Below, piece after piece: positions 26,901 to 40,300 of a stretch of DNA of 64,000 nt. Positions within the stretch are counted from its first letter, which is position 1. Each line of letters begins with the position of its first letter. The notes beneath the pieces are model-generated. The model was not told the origin of the DNA and ran no database searches. It saw nothing but the letters and a program-made list of their open reading frames with translations. The stretch is from Silurus meridionalis. Taxonomy: Eukaryota > Chordata > Actinopteri > Siluriformes > Siluridae. The translations under genes were made by a program, and so were the position numbers. The DNA is taken from assembly GCF_014805685.1 (NCBI RefSeq), contig NC_060892.1, positions 25,387,560 through 25,451,559 of the forward strand. The letters run 5' to 3'.

Positions 26901-29900
26901 CAATGACATTCAGTTTTGAATTAATGATGTATTCCGCTTACGGGACTCTTATATTCACAGGAACACCTGGACATATGCAGCACGTTCTATTATAATACTA
27001 TTATAATATGCAATCTTGATGAACAACTGTAACAATAGGAACAGGATCCTGTTATGGATTTTACACTACTGAACGCTATTGCTTCAACTATAAATGTATA
27101 TATCTGGCAAAGAAAAGCGATAGCAGAATAAATCGATAAATACATTCGCAGCGGAAAATGAATGTACCCCAATTAAGACTGGATTCAGCCCGAGGTCTTA
27201 TTTCTCCGGGCATTCCTGAAACACAACAAACCCTGTTCACTTGTGCTGTATTTGAAGCCGAAGCATTGAATCATGCGCTGAAGTATTCATAGGAGAATTG
27301 TAAGCAGAAATATAATACACATTTGACCTCAGGGTTTATATAAAGAGGCAAATAACTCTCTCGTGATGCACGACGGGAAAGGGGGGGTGGCAGCTGATAA
27401 AGCATTTACTGAACTGGATGAATAAATGAATAACTGTCATGGCACTGCTGTAAATATTTAGAAATATCGCATAAATATATAAAGCTATAAAGTCAGTTGT
27501 CAGACCTGAAATTGTCATTACGGAACCAGTGTTGAAATATTTATACTGTCCAGATTGATAGGAATGCCATCTATACTGATCATGATCATGTGGCAGCAAA
27601 TTGTGCAGGTCAATAGAAGGGTTTTAATATAACCAAAAATAAGGACTAATTTTATCAGTAGAGATTAGCAGAGCGACGTTAACAATAAACATTGTCTCAA
27701 AGCAGATTTACAGAGATAAAGCGGTTATAAATTTGTATAAAAGAGTTTAAATTGCAAGTTTATCCCTAATAAGCGAGCCAGTGGCGATGGTGGTGAAGGA
27801 AAAGCTTCCTCAGATGGTGCAAGGAAGAAACCTTGAGACTCAAAAGGGAACCTCATCCTCATCATCAAATGTCCATTCATTACAGGTCCATCATTGTTGA
27901 GGTGCTGTTCAGTAAATGGTGCTGAAATGCAAAACCTGTCATGTAGTAGATCAGGGGTCCCCAAACTATAGCTCCCACATATGGATCGGCTCTTTGAACG
28001 ATGCCAGAGACAGATTTTGAAAATGTAATTTTAAATATGGAAGGAATTTAACCAAACATTGACTATTTTTTTGGATGAAGAAATTTGTCTCATCGGTCAA
28101 GAAACAATGTCTGTGTTCAAAAAATACAATCCGCGCTGACACTATGGAACCAGCCAAAGAGACACATACGCTGAAAGGCCAATAATACACTCCAGCCCAT
28201 GTCTTTTTCTGTTACAGCCCCCTATTAAAGTAAGGAAAAATAATGTGTCCCTCACAGAAAAAGGTTTAGGAACCCCTGTAGTAAACCCTAAATGGACTTA
28301 ATGTGTAGGTCAGGAATGCATGAACTGTAGGTTGCCACATTATACTCTTCGGCGGTATTTCTTTTTCTGTACCTATAACCAGAGTTAGATAAAGAATAAT
28401 GGGGCATCAAATGCGATGCAATTCCCCCCTCACTGTTCTTTTCATACAGTCAAAATGAATAAGCATGACAGAAAGCTGATTGCCTGTTGCATGGTTGTCT
28501 CATTTCTAGTTGTAATACAGTAAATTACATTTGGACCTGTGAAAGACAACACCATGAAAGCAAACCCAAAAAAAAACCTTCTAAAGTGCTGCAGGAGAAT
28601 TTTAATGAGCATTAGAGGTAGCGTTACATAGACAGTCGAAAATTAAGAACTGTTTCAAATGATTTAAGGCCTAGAACAGTGAATTTAAGACTTAATCTTT
28701 AAACCTCTTTTGATCTTTGGTCTTTTTTAGATCCTGCAGAAACCCTGAGTTTCAGAGTTAGCTATTGTGACAAAACTAATCTAGAGCAAACAGAATATAG
28801 TTTATTTTTTTGGAGGGACTTGTTGGATATGGGTATGGGTTTTGCTGTTTCCAATGCACCATTTTATTATCCAAACCTTTCGCCCACATAAAGCACTAGC
28901 TGCTTCTCCCTCATGCACATGGGTAAAAACATGATCTCTTTCTCTTTTCATCTGTCTGCTTTCCGCTACTATGACAATGGATGGATTGGGAAAGAGAGTT
29001 GACAATTTGACATTTGGCAAATTAACATTTTGTCCTCAAAGCTGATGTGTTAGAAGCAGGAGTTTGACAAATTGTAATGGCTAGACGATTGGGTCAGGGG
29101 ATCTCCCCAGTCTGCAGTCATCAGTATCTATTAAAAGTACTTCAAGGAAGGACCAGTGGTAAACCAGCGACATGGTCATGGGAAGCCGAGGCTCATTGAT
29201 GCATTGATGGACAAAAGGATTGGGACACCTGAGTTTTCCAGCCATATGTGGTTCTTCCTCAAAGTGTTTGCACAAAGTTGGGGGAACACAATGGTATAGG
29301 AGGTCTTTGGATGACGTGACCATGAAGTTTACCTTCACTAGAAGAATCAAACCTGTTCCAGCATGACACAAAGCCAGATTGATGAAAATAATATTTACAT
29401 GTTTGGAGTGGAAGATCTCATTGCTGTAGAGCTATAAACACCTTTGGAATGAATCGGAATGCTGACTGCACCCTAGGCTTCCTCTTATTGACACCCTTGC
29501 AGCTAAATGAGCACAAATCTACACAAAATCTAGTGGAACATCTTTCCAGAAGAGTGGGGGACTAAATATGGAATGGAATGTTCAGAAAGCACTGCCTACA
29601 ATGTTTCCTCTGAACACAAAAAAAGTACCTCTGGTTTATATCTGCATGCATCCACATTTTCAATGGATTACATTTTATCAGGTAAACCGTACAAACAAAT
29701 ACACTTTATAGGATACAGTTATTGACCAGAGCCCATCCGTGTTTGTTCAGTAAACACAGATTTGGTGATCGGTCCTTTGGGTGTTTCTTTCACCAAGTGT
29801 TTAACAAATTCCAAAGTTTCAGCCGTAAAGCATTTCATCTGCCAGTTTCCTGGTCGAAGGAATGGTAAGGAGGTCGGCATTGATGAAACATGTGCATACA

Positions 29901-32900
29901 CTAATGGTTGTATAGGATTGTCCAGGGACTTACATGTAGAGTTTTAAACATGAATCCAATTAAACAGGCTTGAATTGATGTTCTGCCAAGGTTTAGTGAG
30001 AGTTCGAATAGCAAGTAATGCCTTCCGGGCTTGTTAATGTACCTTCTGTAATTCAGCATTTGATAAAAGCTACTTTTGCTGGAATTCTTGTAGACTCAGC
30101 CAGGAAGGAAAGACATACACTTTTCTCATTTGCTTTCACTAAGCTATAGGTGCATCCTGTAGCTCTGACCTCAGTAGTGATGAAGTGCTTTGAGAGACTG
30201 GTCAGAGACTTCATCACTGCATCACTACCAGACACACTGGACCCATTACAGTTTGCGTGCCGTCAGAACCGTTCGACTGAGGACGCAATTGCACATCTTC
30301 TCCACACTACAAACAGCCACCTGGACCAAAGAAATGGGAATTACACAAAGATGTTGTTCGTGGACTACAGTTCAGCATTCAACACCATAATTCCCTCCAC
30401 ACTCACCTCTAAGTTGGAGGTCCTGGGACTCAGCCTGCCGCTGTGTCAATGGATCTCGAACTTTCTGACGGACAGACCACAAGCTGCACGGGTGGGAAAA
30501 CACACCTCATCCACCCTCACCCTCAGCACTGGAGCTCCCCAGGGTTGTGTTCTGAGCCCCCTGCTGTACTCACTGTACACACATGACTGTGTGGCCACTT
30601 CCAACTCCACAACCATCATCAAGTTTGCTGGCGACACCGTTGTGGTGGGCCTGATCTCCAACAACGACGAGACGGCCTACCTACAGGAAGTTAAAACCTG
30701 GAGAGATGGTGCCAGGAGAACAACCTTCTCCTGAACGTCAGCAAGACTAAGGAGTTGATCGTGGACTTCAGCACGAAGCAGGAGCGGTCATACCAACCGC
30801 TAAACATCTGCGGGACTCCAGTGGAAAGAGTGGACAGTTTCCGGTACCTGGGTGTTCACATCACACAGGACCTGTCTTGGTCCTGTCACATCAACACCCT
30901 GGTGAAGAAGGCCCGGCAGCGTCTGTACCATCTGAGACGCTTAAGGGACTTTAAACTACCCTCTCAGGTGCTTAAGACTTTTTACACCTGCACCATCGAG
31001 AGCGTTCTGACGGGTAGCATCACTTCCTGGTTCGGGAACAGCACCATGCAGGACAGACGAGCCCTCCAGAGGGTGGTGCGTTCAGCTGAACGTACCATCC
31101 ACACCGAGCTCCTGACCTGCAGGACATCTACAGCACACGGTGCAGGACCAGAGCCAGGAAAATTGTGAAGGACCTCAGCCATCCCAACAATGGACTCTTT
31201 TCTCTGTTGCGTTGGGAAACGCTTCCGCTCCTGAAAGCGAACACAGAGAGAATGAGGAGGAGCTTCTTCCCGCAGGCCATTCGGAGTTTAAACCAGGAAA
31301 CACCCAGGATCTAAAAACTGGCCCACTCTCTCCATCATCACCATTTTTCCCTGCACAACCACACTTTTCGTACGGCACATTATACACTGGACTTGCACAG
31401 CACAGTGCACTTTACATTCCATCTCTTTTCATATTTTCTTTTCATTTTCTTTTTCATATTTATTTCATATTTTTTATATTCTCTTTTCTTATACCACACC
31501 ATCCGCACAAGGACACTTTACACCATACCTCACTGCACACGGACACTCATGGTCAATCATAACTTGTTTACTGTTGTTTACTGGCTAACTGCACACTGCC
31601 ATAAACATAAACATTTTCTGTGTACATTTTCAGTGTATGTGTATATATATGTATATGTATGTGTATATATATGTATATGTATGTGTATATATATGTATAT
31701 ATACATATATATTTATATATATTTATATATCTCTGTTCCAGCATGACACAAAGCCAGATTGATGAAAATAATATTTACATGTTTGGAGTGGAAGATCTCA
31801 TTGCTGTAGAGCTATAAACACCTTTGGAATGAATCGGAATGCTGACTGCACCCTAGGCTTCCTCTTATTGACACCCTTGCAGCTAAATGAGCACAAATCT
31901 ACACAAAATCTAGTGGAACATCTTTCCAGAAGAGTGGGGGACTAAATATGGAATGGAATGTTCAGAAAGCACTGCCTACAATGTTTCCTCTGAACACAAA
32001 AAAAGTACCTCTGGTTTATATCTGCATGCATCCACATTTTCAATGGATTACATTTTATCAGGTAAACCGTACAAACAAATACACTTTATAGGATACAGTT
32101 ATTGACCAGAGCCCATCCGTGTTTGTTCAGTAAACACAGATTTGGTGATCGGTCCTTTGGGTGTTTCTTTCACCAAGTGTTTAACAAATTCCAAAGTTTC
32201 AGCCGTAAAGCATTTCATCTGCCAGTTTCCTGGTCGAAGGAATGGTAAGGAGGTCGGCATTGATGAAACATGTGCATACACTAATGGTTGTATAGGATTG
32301 TCCAGGGACTTACATGTAGAGTTTTAAACATGAATCCAATTAAACAGGCTTGAATTGATGTTCTGCCAAGGTTTAGTGAGAGTTCGAATAGCAAGTAATG
32401 CCTTCCGGGCTTGTTAATGTACCTTCTGTAATTCAGCATTTGATAAAAGCTACTTTTGCTGGAATTCTTGTAGACTCAGCCAGGAAGGAAAGACATACAC
32501 TTTTCTCATTTGCTTTCACTAAGCTATAGGTGCATCCTGTAGCTCTGACCTCAGTAGTGATGAAGTGCTTTGAGAGACTGGTCAGAGACTTCATCACTGC
32601 ATCACTACCAGACACACTGGACCCATTACAGTTTGCGTGCCGTCAGAACCGTTCGACTGAGGACGCAATTGCACATCTTCTCCACACTACAAACAGCCAC
32701 CTGGACCAAAGAAATGGGAATTACACAAAGATGTTGTTCGTGGACTACAGTTCAGCATTCAACACCATAATTCCCTCCACACTCACCTCTAAGTTGGAGG
32801 TCCTGGGACTCAGCCTGCCGCTGTGTCAATGGATCTCGAACTTTCTGACGGACAGACCACAAGCTGTGGGTGGGAAAACACACCTCATCCACCCTCACCC

Positions 32901-35900
32901 TCAGCACTGGAGCTCCCCAGGGTTGTGTTCTGAGCCCCCTGCTGTACTCACTGTACACACATGACTGTGTGGCCACTTCCAACTCCACAACCATCATCAA
33001 GTTTGCTGACGACACCGTTGTGGTGGGCCTGATCTCCAACAACGACGAGACGGCCTACCTACAGGAAGTTAAAAACCTGGAGAGATGGTGCCAGGAGAAC
33101 AACCTTCTCCTGAACGTCAGCAAGACTAAGGAGTTGATCGTGGACTTCAGCACGAAGCAGGAGCGGTCATACCAACCGCTAAACATCTGCGGGACTCCAG
33201 TGGAAAGAGTGGACAGTTTCCGGTACCTGGGTGTTCACATCACACAGGACCTGTCTTGGTCCTGTCACATCAACACCCTGGTGAAGAAGGCCCGGCAGCG
33301 TCTGTACCATCTGAGACGCTTAAGGGACTTTAAACTACCCTCTCAGGTGCTTAAGACTTTTTACACCTGCACCATCGAGAGCGTTCTGACGGGTAGCATC
33401 ACTTCCTGGTTCGGGAACAGCACCATGCAGGACAGACGAGCCCTCCAGAGGGTGGTGCGTTCAGCTGAACGTACCATCCACACCGAGCTCCCTGACCTGC
33501 AGGACATCTACAGCACACGGTGCAGGACCAGAGCCAGGAAAATTGTGAAGGACCTCAGCCATCCCAACAATGGACTCTTTTCTCTGTTGCGTTGGGAAAC
33601 GCTTCCGCTCCTGAAAGCGAACACAGAGAGAATGAGGAGGAGCTTCTTCCGCAGGCCATTCGGAGTTTAAACCAGGAAACACCCAGGATCTAAAACTGGC
33701 CCACTCTCTCCATCATCACCATTTTTCCCTGCACAACCACACTTTTCGTGCTACGGCACATTATACACTGGACTTGCACAGCACAGTGCACTTTACATTC
33801 CATCTCTTTTCATATTTTCTTTTCATTTTCTTTTTCATATTTATTTCATATTTTTATATTCTCTTTTCTTATACCACACCATCCGCACAAGGACACTTTA
33901 CACCATACCTCACTGCACACGGACACTCATGGTCAATCATAACTTGTTTACTGTTGTTTACTGGCTAACTGCACACTGCCATAAACATAAACATTTTCTG
34001 TGTACATTTTCAGTGTATGTGTATATATGTATATGTATGTGTATATATGTGTATATGTATATGTATGTGTATATATATGTATATATACATATATATTTAT
34101 ATATATTTATATATCTCTACATCTTATTTATCTGCCTTCTTTCTTATTATATTTTTCTTTAAATTTTGTTATTATATTTATATTTTTATATTTTCTATTC
34201 TCCTTTTTTACCCTATTTTATTCCCTCATGCCGGACCGTCGTCAAAAGCATTTCACTGCATGTCGTACCCTGTATGTATGTGTTTGTGACAAATAAAATT
34301 TGATTTGATTTGATTTGATTTGATTTGATTTGATTGATTTGATTTCCTTCACCTGTTTGGTACATTTACAACCATTACCCAGCGATAGGAAAAATTCACA
34401 GCGGTAAGAGTAAATCTCACCAGCGAAGTTTATCAGGCCAGAGATTATAAACCCTGCAGCTCTGGAACTGTCCAGGAGGTTTGTTTAATGATGTCCAAAA
34501 CCCAAAGTGATTAATCTCGTCCAATTCAGACGGACAACTTTAGCATTACTTCAGGTCTTTGTGAAATAATCACGGCTTACTGGACTGTACTGGACCAATT
34601 GCAATACAAGTGCAAAAATATTAGACTGAAGCCCACTAAGCTCATTACTAGTAATCAGTAATTACCCTGATTATTGTACAATAGGGTGGGTACAATGGTT
34701 TTTTTGGGTTTGTGCCAAAAAAACAATTGTGACAAATTTACCATATTGTCTTGCAAAAGTTTACACCCCCTTATCAATTTTTGATATTGATGAAGCTTGG
34801 AAGAACATTTACCTTTCATTTAAATTTATGCCATTTGGCCTCATCCAGAGCCGAATTACACATTTATACACCTGAGCAGTCGATGGTCCTTGCTTAAAGG
34901 ACCCACCAGAAAAAAGCAAAGCCTACACCGACTGAAGGCTGACAATAGTATTGTAGTCTCCATATAAGTCTCTTTTTTACTGAATCTGATTTCACACTCT
35001 CATCTAACCTCCTTAATGTGTCTGTGGTCAGGGAATTGAGAGTGATATGAAGCCCAGGCCTTGATGATGATGTCATGCGTTGTTTCTGGGAAGCATTCGG
35101 TTCCTGTATAACCCCCAATAACCTCTAGAACCCCCATCCTTTCTCTCTTATTACAGGAACACTTATATGATCTAGCAGGTTCACTGCAGTAATATTCAAC
35201 AATGGGGTTTGCTTTTTCTTTTTGTATAAATATCATGATTTTCATGATTTGGGACACCAGAATTTTCCAGCCATAACTATTAGAGGCACATAATTGTATA
35301 GGATGTGACTGGATGCAGGAACATAAAAATTCCCTTTACTTGAGCCAGACTTGTTCCAACATGACATGGTGCCTGTGCACAAAGCCAGCTCCATGAACAT
35401 ATGCTTTACATGGGTTAAAGTGGAAGACCTTGAATGAGCCCTAACCATATTTAAATAATGGAAGGGGAAGACATAATCTTGAAAATCTTGGTGGTCTTTG
35501 ACTATGACATGTTTGTTGGCACCAAACATAGAGGTTTGAGCAGGTCATAGTGTTTCAATTGCTGATCTCTTGAGAATAATCACATGGACAGTCTCGATGT
35601 TCATAAGGAAGCATGCAAAAGCATCCTGTAGGCGGTGGTTCTGTTGCCTCGTTAATGATAGAGATCAGAGGAGAACGAGAACACAGCTGCAATCGGCTTT
35701 TTCGTTCCGTGTCCACACTTTTGTTTATAATTATTTCCCAAAAGTTGCTCATCTACACTGAAACGTCTGAAAATGCTGACGTCCCTGTACAAATTGTAAG
35801 GCCTATGTTTGATGTCTGATTGGATAATTGCATGAATGAGTATAAATGCATATTTTTTTCATACATTAATAAGTTTAACCCTTCTAGTGTATGTTTTTCT

Positions 35901-37050
35901 CTCTCTGTCTCCAATTAAAGGCACATGGGGCGAGTGCATATCTTCAGAGTGTGGCTCTGCAGGCCTGCAGGTTCGCCCTGTGTGGTGTGTTCACTCTGAG
36001 GGCTGGAGCACCCACCAATCCAACTGTCACCTCTGGAAGCGTCCTGCCCTCCAGCGCACATGTGCGAGGGTGTGTGAGTGGCAGCGCCAGCTGTTTGAAT
36101 GGCAACCATCTGCCTGGGGTCCTTGTTCTCCAGCTCCTTCTCTGGCGTCTGAGCAGTGTGTGACGGCGCAGCGAGGCCTGCAGAGGCGCACCGCAACCTG
36201 TGTACTTCGTTTGAATGGCACCGATGTGAGCTCGCACGTGTGCCAAGCCTTTTCTCCGACGCCCGAGCTTGAGAGGGCGTGTCTGCTGCCCTGCCCGCTT
36301 GACTGCGTCGTTTCGACATTTTCTCATTGGTCACCTTGCAGCCGTACCTGCGCTCCTGCTCTACAGCACCGTACACGACAGGTGTTGGCCCCTCCTCTTT
36401 ACGGTGGAGACGCATGTCCGAGCCTCACACAGGTTCGTCCCTGCAGCCAGAACACCGCCCAGTGTCCCTACGAGCAACACAAACACAGCTACAGCTTGTG
36501 GGCAGGACCTTGGAGTCCTTGCAGACGCAAAGGCGCAATGCCCAGTGGAAGGACCATGGTGGACTTCAGTAATAATCCGAGTAGACATATAGTGCTCAAG
36601 TCATCACACACGATCATGGGGAATATCCACTCACAGCATCATCACCATGACCACCACAGAGGCCTCAAGCCGTCGTGGGAAATTCACATCGGCTACCAGA
36701 CGCACCAGGTTCGTTGCACGAAAAGCGATGGCAAGAACGCCTTGCTGAGGTGAGTTTAAATTAACTAATAAAACCCGCAATCCTGCACGAACCAAACATG
36801 GCAGCCGTGTACCTCTGTTTTACCTTCTGCTCTTATGCGAGTACGGATGGTTCTTTTCGGTTCGTTCCATGCCTGGTTATTATAAGCCCTGCTCTCCTCT
36901 GATTATGTGAGTAATTCATCCACGCACTCAGAGCTAATACTCACCACTGTGTGTGTTTGTTTTCGAAAATGCCAACTGACTGCAGGAATATTTCGCTCTG
37001 TTTACAGTTCTCAGTCTCCCCACAGGTTTAATATGAAATGTGCAACGTGT

Positions 37051-37100
<50 letters not shown>

Positions 37101-37262
37101 TTTTTATTAGGTTTTCAACCTACCACATAGTGTTCTCACAAAATATGATAAATAGACTTGAAACTTTATGACCGGCATTATGCAATATAAAAGTGTAAGA
37201 TGTGAACCAATATTACATGAAACAAATGCATCTGCTGCTGTCTAAGAAAAAACCAAGAGCTC

Positions 37263-37330
<68 letters not shown>

Positions 37331-40300
37331 AGCTGCCTGATCAATGAGTATCTGGCCTTTCTAACACTTTCTCTCCCACCCAATAAAGAAGTGGCATTAA
37401 TTTTCTCGCTGTCTATCATGGTGATACTAGCCAATCACAGGCTTCTGTGGGTTCTATACTGGGACTTTCTGTTTATAGAGCACATACAGCACATAGACAC
37501 TGTTTCAAAGTCTTGCTTATTGCTTTTTTTTATTCGCTGATGGCCCCTTTGTTTCTGTGTCCACATTTGTAACGGCCCCCTGAACAATGCCAGAGACATA
37601 TTTAGAAAACTGACTTTTAAATATGTTTTACTCATATCATATCTGTATTTGATAATAAAGGTTAGCTTTTAAACTAAAATTGGCATTAGTTATTAATAGC
37701 GGTTGAGGCACCGATAGAATGATGAACTATCGACAAAAAGCTGAACCAATAGTTTTTCCAGCTTGGTTGTCGTTACTAAAGCGGCCTCTAGGGGGAAATC
37801 ACTAATGGTATGTGCTGCATATATACATATATCATACGCTATATTACATTTATCATTTATGAATTATATATTTGAATTTATTCATACATATACATTCATA
37901 TATATTTCATTTAGCACGTTTTCATTATTCCGTTTTATTTTTTTTTTTTTTTTTTTTTTTGGAATAAGTACTATTTTGCATGGAGTGTTTTGCTTGGTTT
38001 TTTATTTTATTTTATTTTTTTTATCCAATATCCATTTTATGTGTGAATAATCGATTATCTGCAAGTACCATCCAACCTAGCTATCAGTAAAATCCACTAT
38101 GGGTCGAACTCCAGTTATTAGCGTAGCCTAACTATTTGTTAGATTCGCCCACTAACCACATGCATAAGTAAATGTTTTGATTTCAAGAGCAATGAATATT
38201 AAAAAAATAATTACAAGAGTAATTATGGTCTTACGGTGCAGGATAAAATAAATGACTCCAGCATTAGGAGGCAAAATAAATACATTTAAAATCATAATAA
38301 AAGCTCCACAATAATACTGCTAGTCACACCGGCAAATGGAATTCTCTGTTACAGACCGACACTTCCCCCTATTAATATAAGGAATAATTATGTGGCCCTC
38401 ACAGACAAAGTTTGGGGACCCCTCCTTTAGAGAATAAATTGCGACTTTTATTCTAAGATGCAAACTGCCCCCTTTTAATTCCTTTACCGAACATCACCAT
38501 GATGACTCGAGGTTCTGAATGTTTTACTTCTCCATTCCCAGTCTCTGCGACCATGCCGGCACCCCTGTAAACTTCCGCTCGTGCGTGATGCCCAGAGATT
38601 GTGACGTTTCCGCTTGGTCAGAATGGAGCCCTTGCTCCAAAACCTGTAGGTCAACAGACCAATCCCCGGGCTTCCGGAGCAGGAAGCGCAGTGTGCGGAC
38701 GGTTCCTATTGCTGGAGGAGAAGAATGTCCTGCTTTAGAAGAAGTCGAGACTTGTAACACACTGGAAGATCTACTTCCACATTGTCCAAGGTACACACCC
38801 ATAATAACAGCATATTGAACTGGATTTTTATGTGGATTGATGTTTGGTAACGTTCGCTGAACACACAGGTACGACTGGAAGGTAACAAACTGGGGTTCGT
38901 GCCAGGTGAAACTGCTGATCAGTCAGCAAGATCATCGCCACGGTAACAGCAGCTTTCTATGCGGGGGTGGGATCCAGACCCGCGAGGCCTACTGCGTGAG
39001 GATATTTGACAACGCGACAAAATCCCACGGTAAGTTCGTCGCGCTTTAGATCGAATCCGGAGAGTTATGAGACATATGAGATGCTCGAATTGCTGTGCGG
39101 CACTGCGTCTTTTCTTTCCGTGAATGTTTTGATTTGCGCAGCCATCAGTGTCCTTAATGTTTCGCAAAACGACCCTTTAACGTCACGCTGTTCAGAACAA
39201 AACAGCTGGCTTCATATTTGAGTTATAAAGTTTGATATAATAATATTATCACAAGATGATCCCGCAGCACAGCTGGGAGGGACACTGCAGGATAATGCCT
39301 GGTTCCTTCTCCACATAAATTGGTTAAATGTAACATATTATATAGATTGTATTCAAAAATAAAGAAAACGTGGCCAACAACACAATTGGGCTATTATTTC
39401 AATATCCTTGGACAGCTCAGAAAACTGCAAAGTCTTATCACTAGATTTTTGGAGTGTGTGTTTTGTTTTTATTTAAGTTAAATCTCTAAATCCGATTGGT
39501 TGGAAAAGGTTAATAACAGCAGCTCTGACAATATAAATTGTGGACGAGGTAGTTTTCTTTGAGAAGATGTTCACCTGAACAATCACTTGCACAGCTGAAG
39601 ATCTCTTTACAAAGAACTAGTCCCACTTTCCTGCAAAGTCTGTCCACTGAGCTACAAGAGCCTTAGAGAAATCAGATACTGACATCAGGATCAGTGTTCC
39701 AGTTTATTCTAAATATGTGTTCAGTGGGATTCATGAGATCAGGCCTTTGTGAGGGACTTCATAGACCATGTCCTTATGATGGTCGCTTTGTGTAAACGGG
39801 CATCACGATGCAGTGTGATAGCTATTTTGACTCGCTCTCAGCCTGGTCACGTTTCTATAAAAAAAATTCTAATAAAATTAGGTTACTAACTCTTAGCTAA
39901 AAACTTGCAAAGCTCTGGGATTTGAGAAAAGCCCCACCTACAGTATGTGAATGATGGTCAGGTGTCCACATACTTTTGATATTAATGTCACGCACACAGT
40001 GAATCCCGTATAAACTCCATCTTTTTGTCCAGTATGCAGACCTGTTGGGCAGAACTTGTGCTCCAATCTTCCTCCTCCATCGCTGATCCAGTTTTGCTCC
40101 ATTCCCTGTTCGAAACCTTGCCATCTCTCTTCTTGGTCACCTTGGGGACCTTGTATCCATGACAACACTATAGAACATCCAGGAACGAAAGGTGAGAGAT
40201 GAAACATCCCACTCAAAGCTCATGAGAGAATTAAATCAACTCGAGCTTTTTTTTTTTTTTCCGGCATGAACTGTTTTCCCGTTGAGGTTGAGCTCATGTC

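Larger units (their letters stand above)
29355..34118. repeat. 2.38-kb tandem direct duplication
   Basis: 29355-31734 and 31735-34118 are near-identical direct copies at an offset of 2380. The first copy runs to ATATCTCT and joins straight to GTTCCAGCATGACAC, the start of the unit. The second continues past ATATCTCT into unique LINE tail. CT is shared at the joint, a two-base microhomology. The copies differ at only about eight places plus the TA-rich microsatellite, so the event is young. Confidence 0.92.
15519..35920 (+). other. thsd7b: thsd7b intron 1 (20.4 kb)
   Basis: GT (15519) and AG (35920) are fixed by the coding frame. The intron carries many decayed transposons, a nested hAT/MITE, the 2.38-kb tandem duplication with a LINE fragment, and at least two non-repetitive islands (17560-18130 and 25600-26050). 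None of the ORFs in it other than the LINE reverse transcriptase fragments show protein features. Confidence 0.9.

Noticed and set aside
30150..33670. LINE reverse transcriptase as a host gene
   Set aside because: Motifs are those of a truncated, frameshifted non-LTR element with a retrotransposon 3' tail; not a host gene.
35915..36415. 166-codon minus-strand frame opposite exon 2
   Set aside because: GC-rich antisense shadow of a real exon, with no features of its own.
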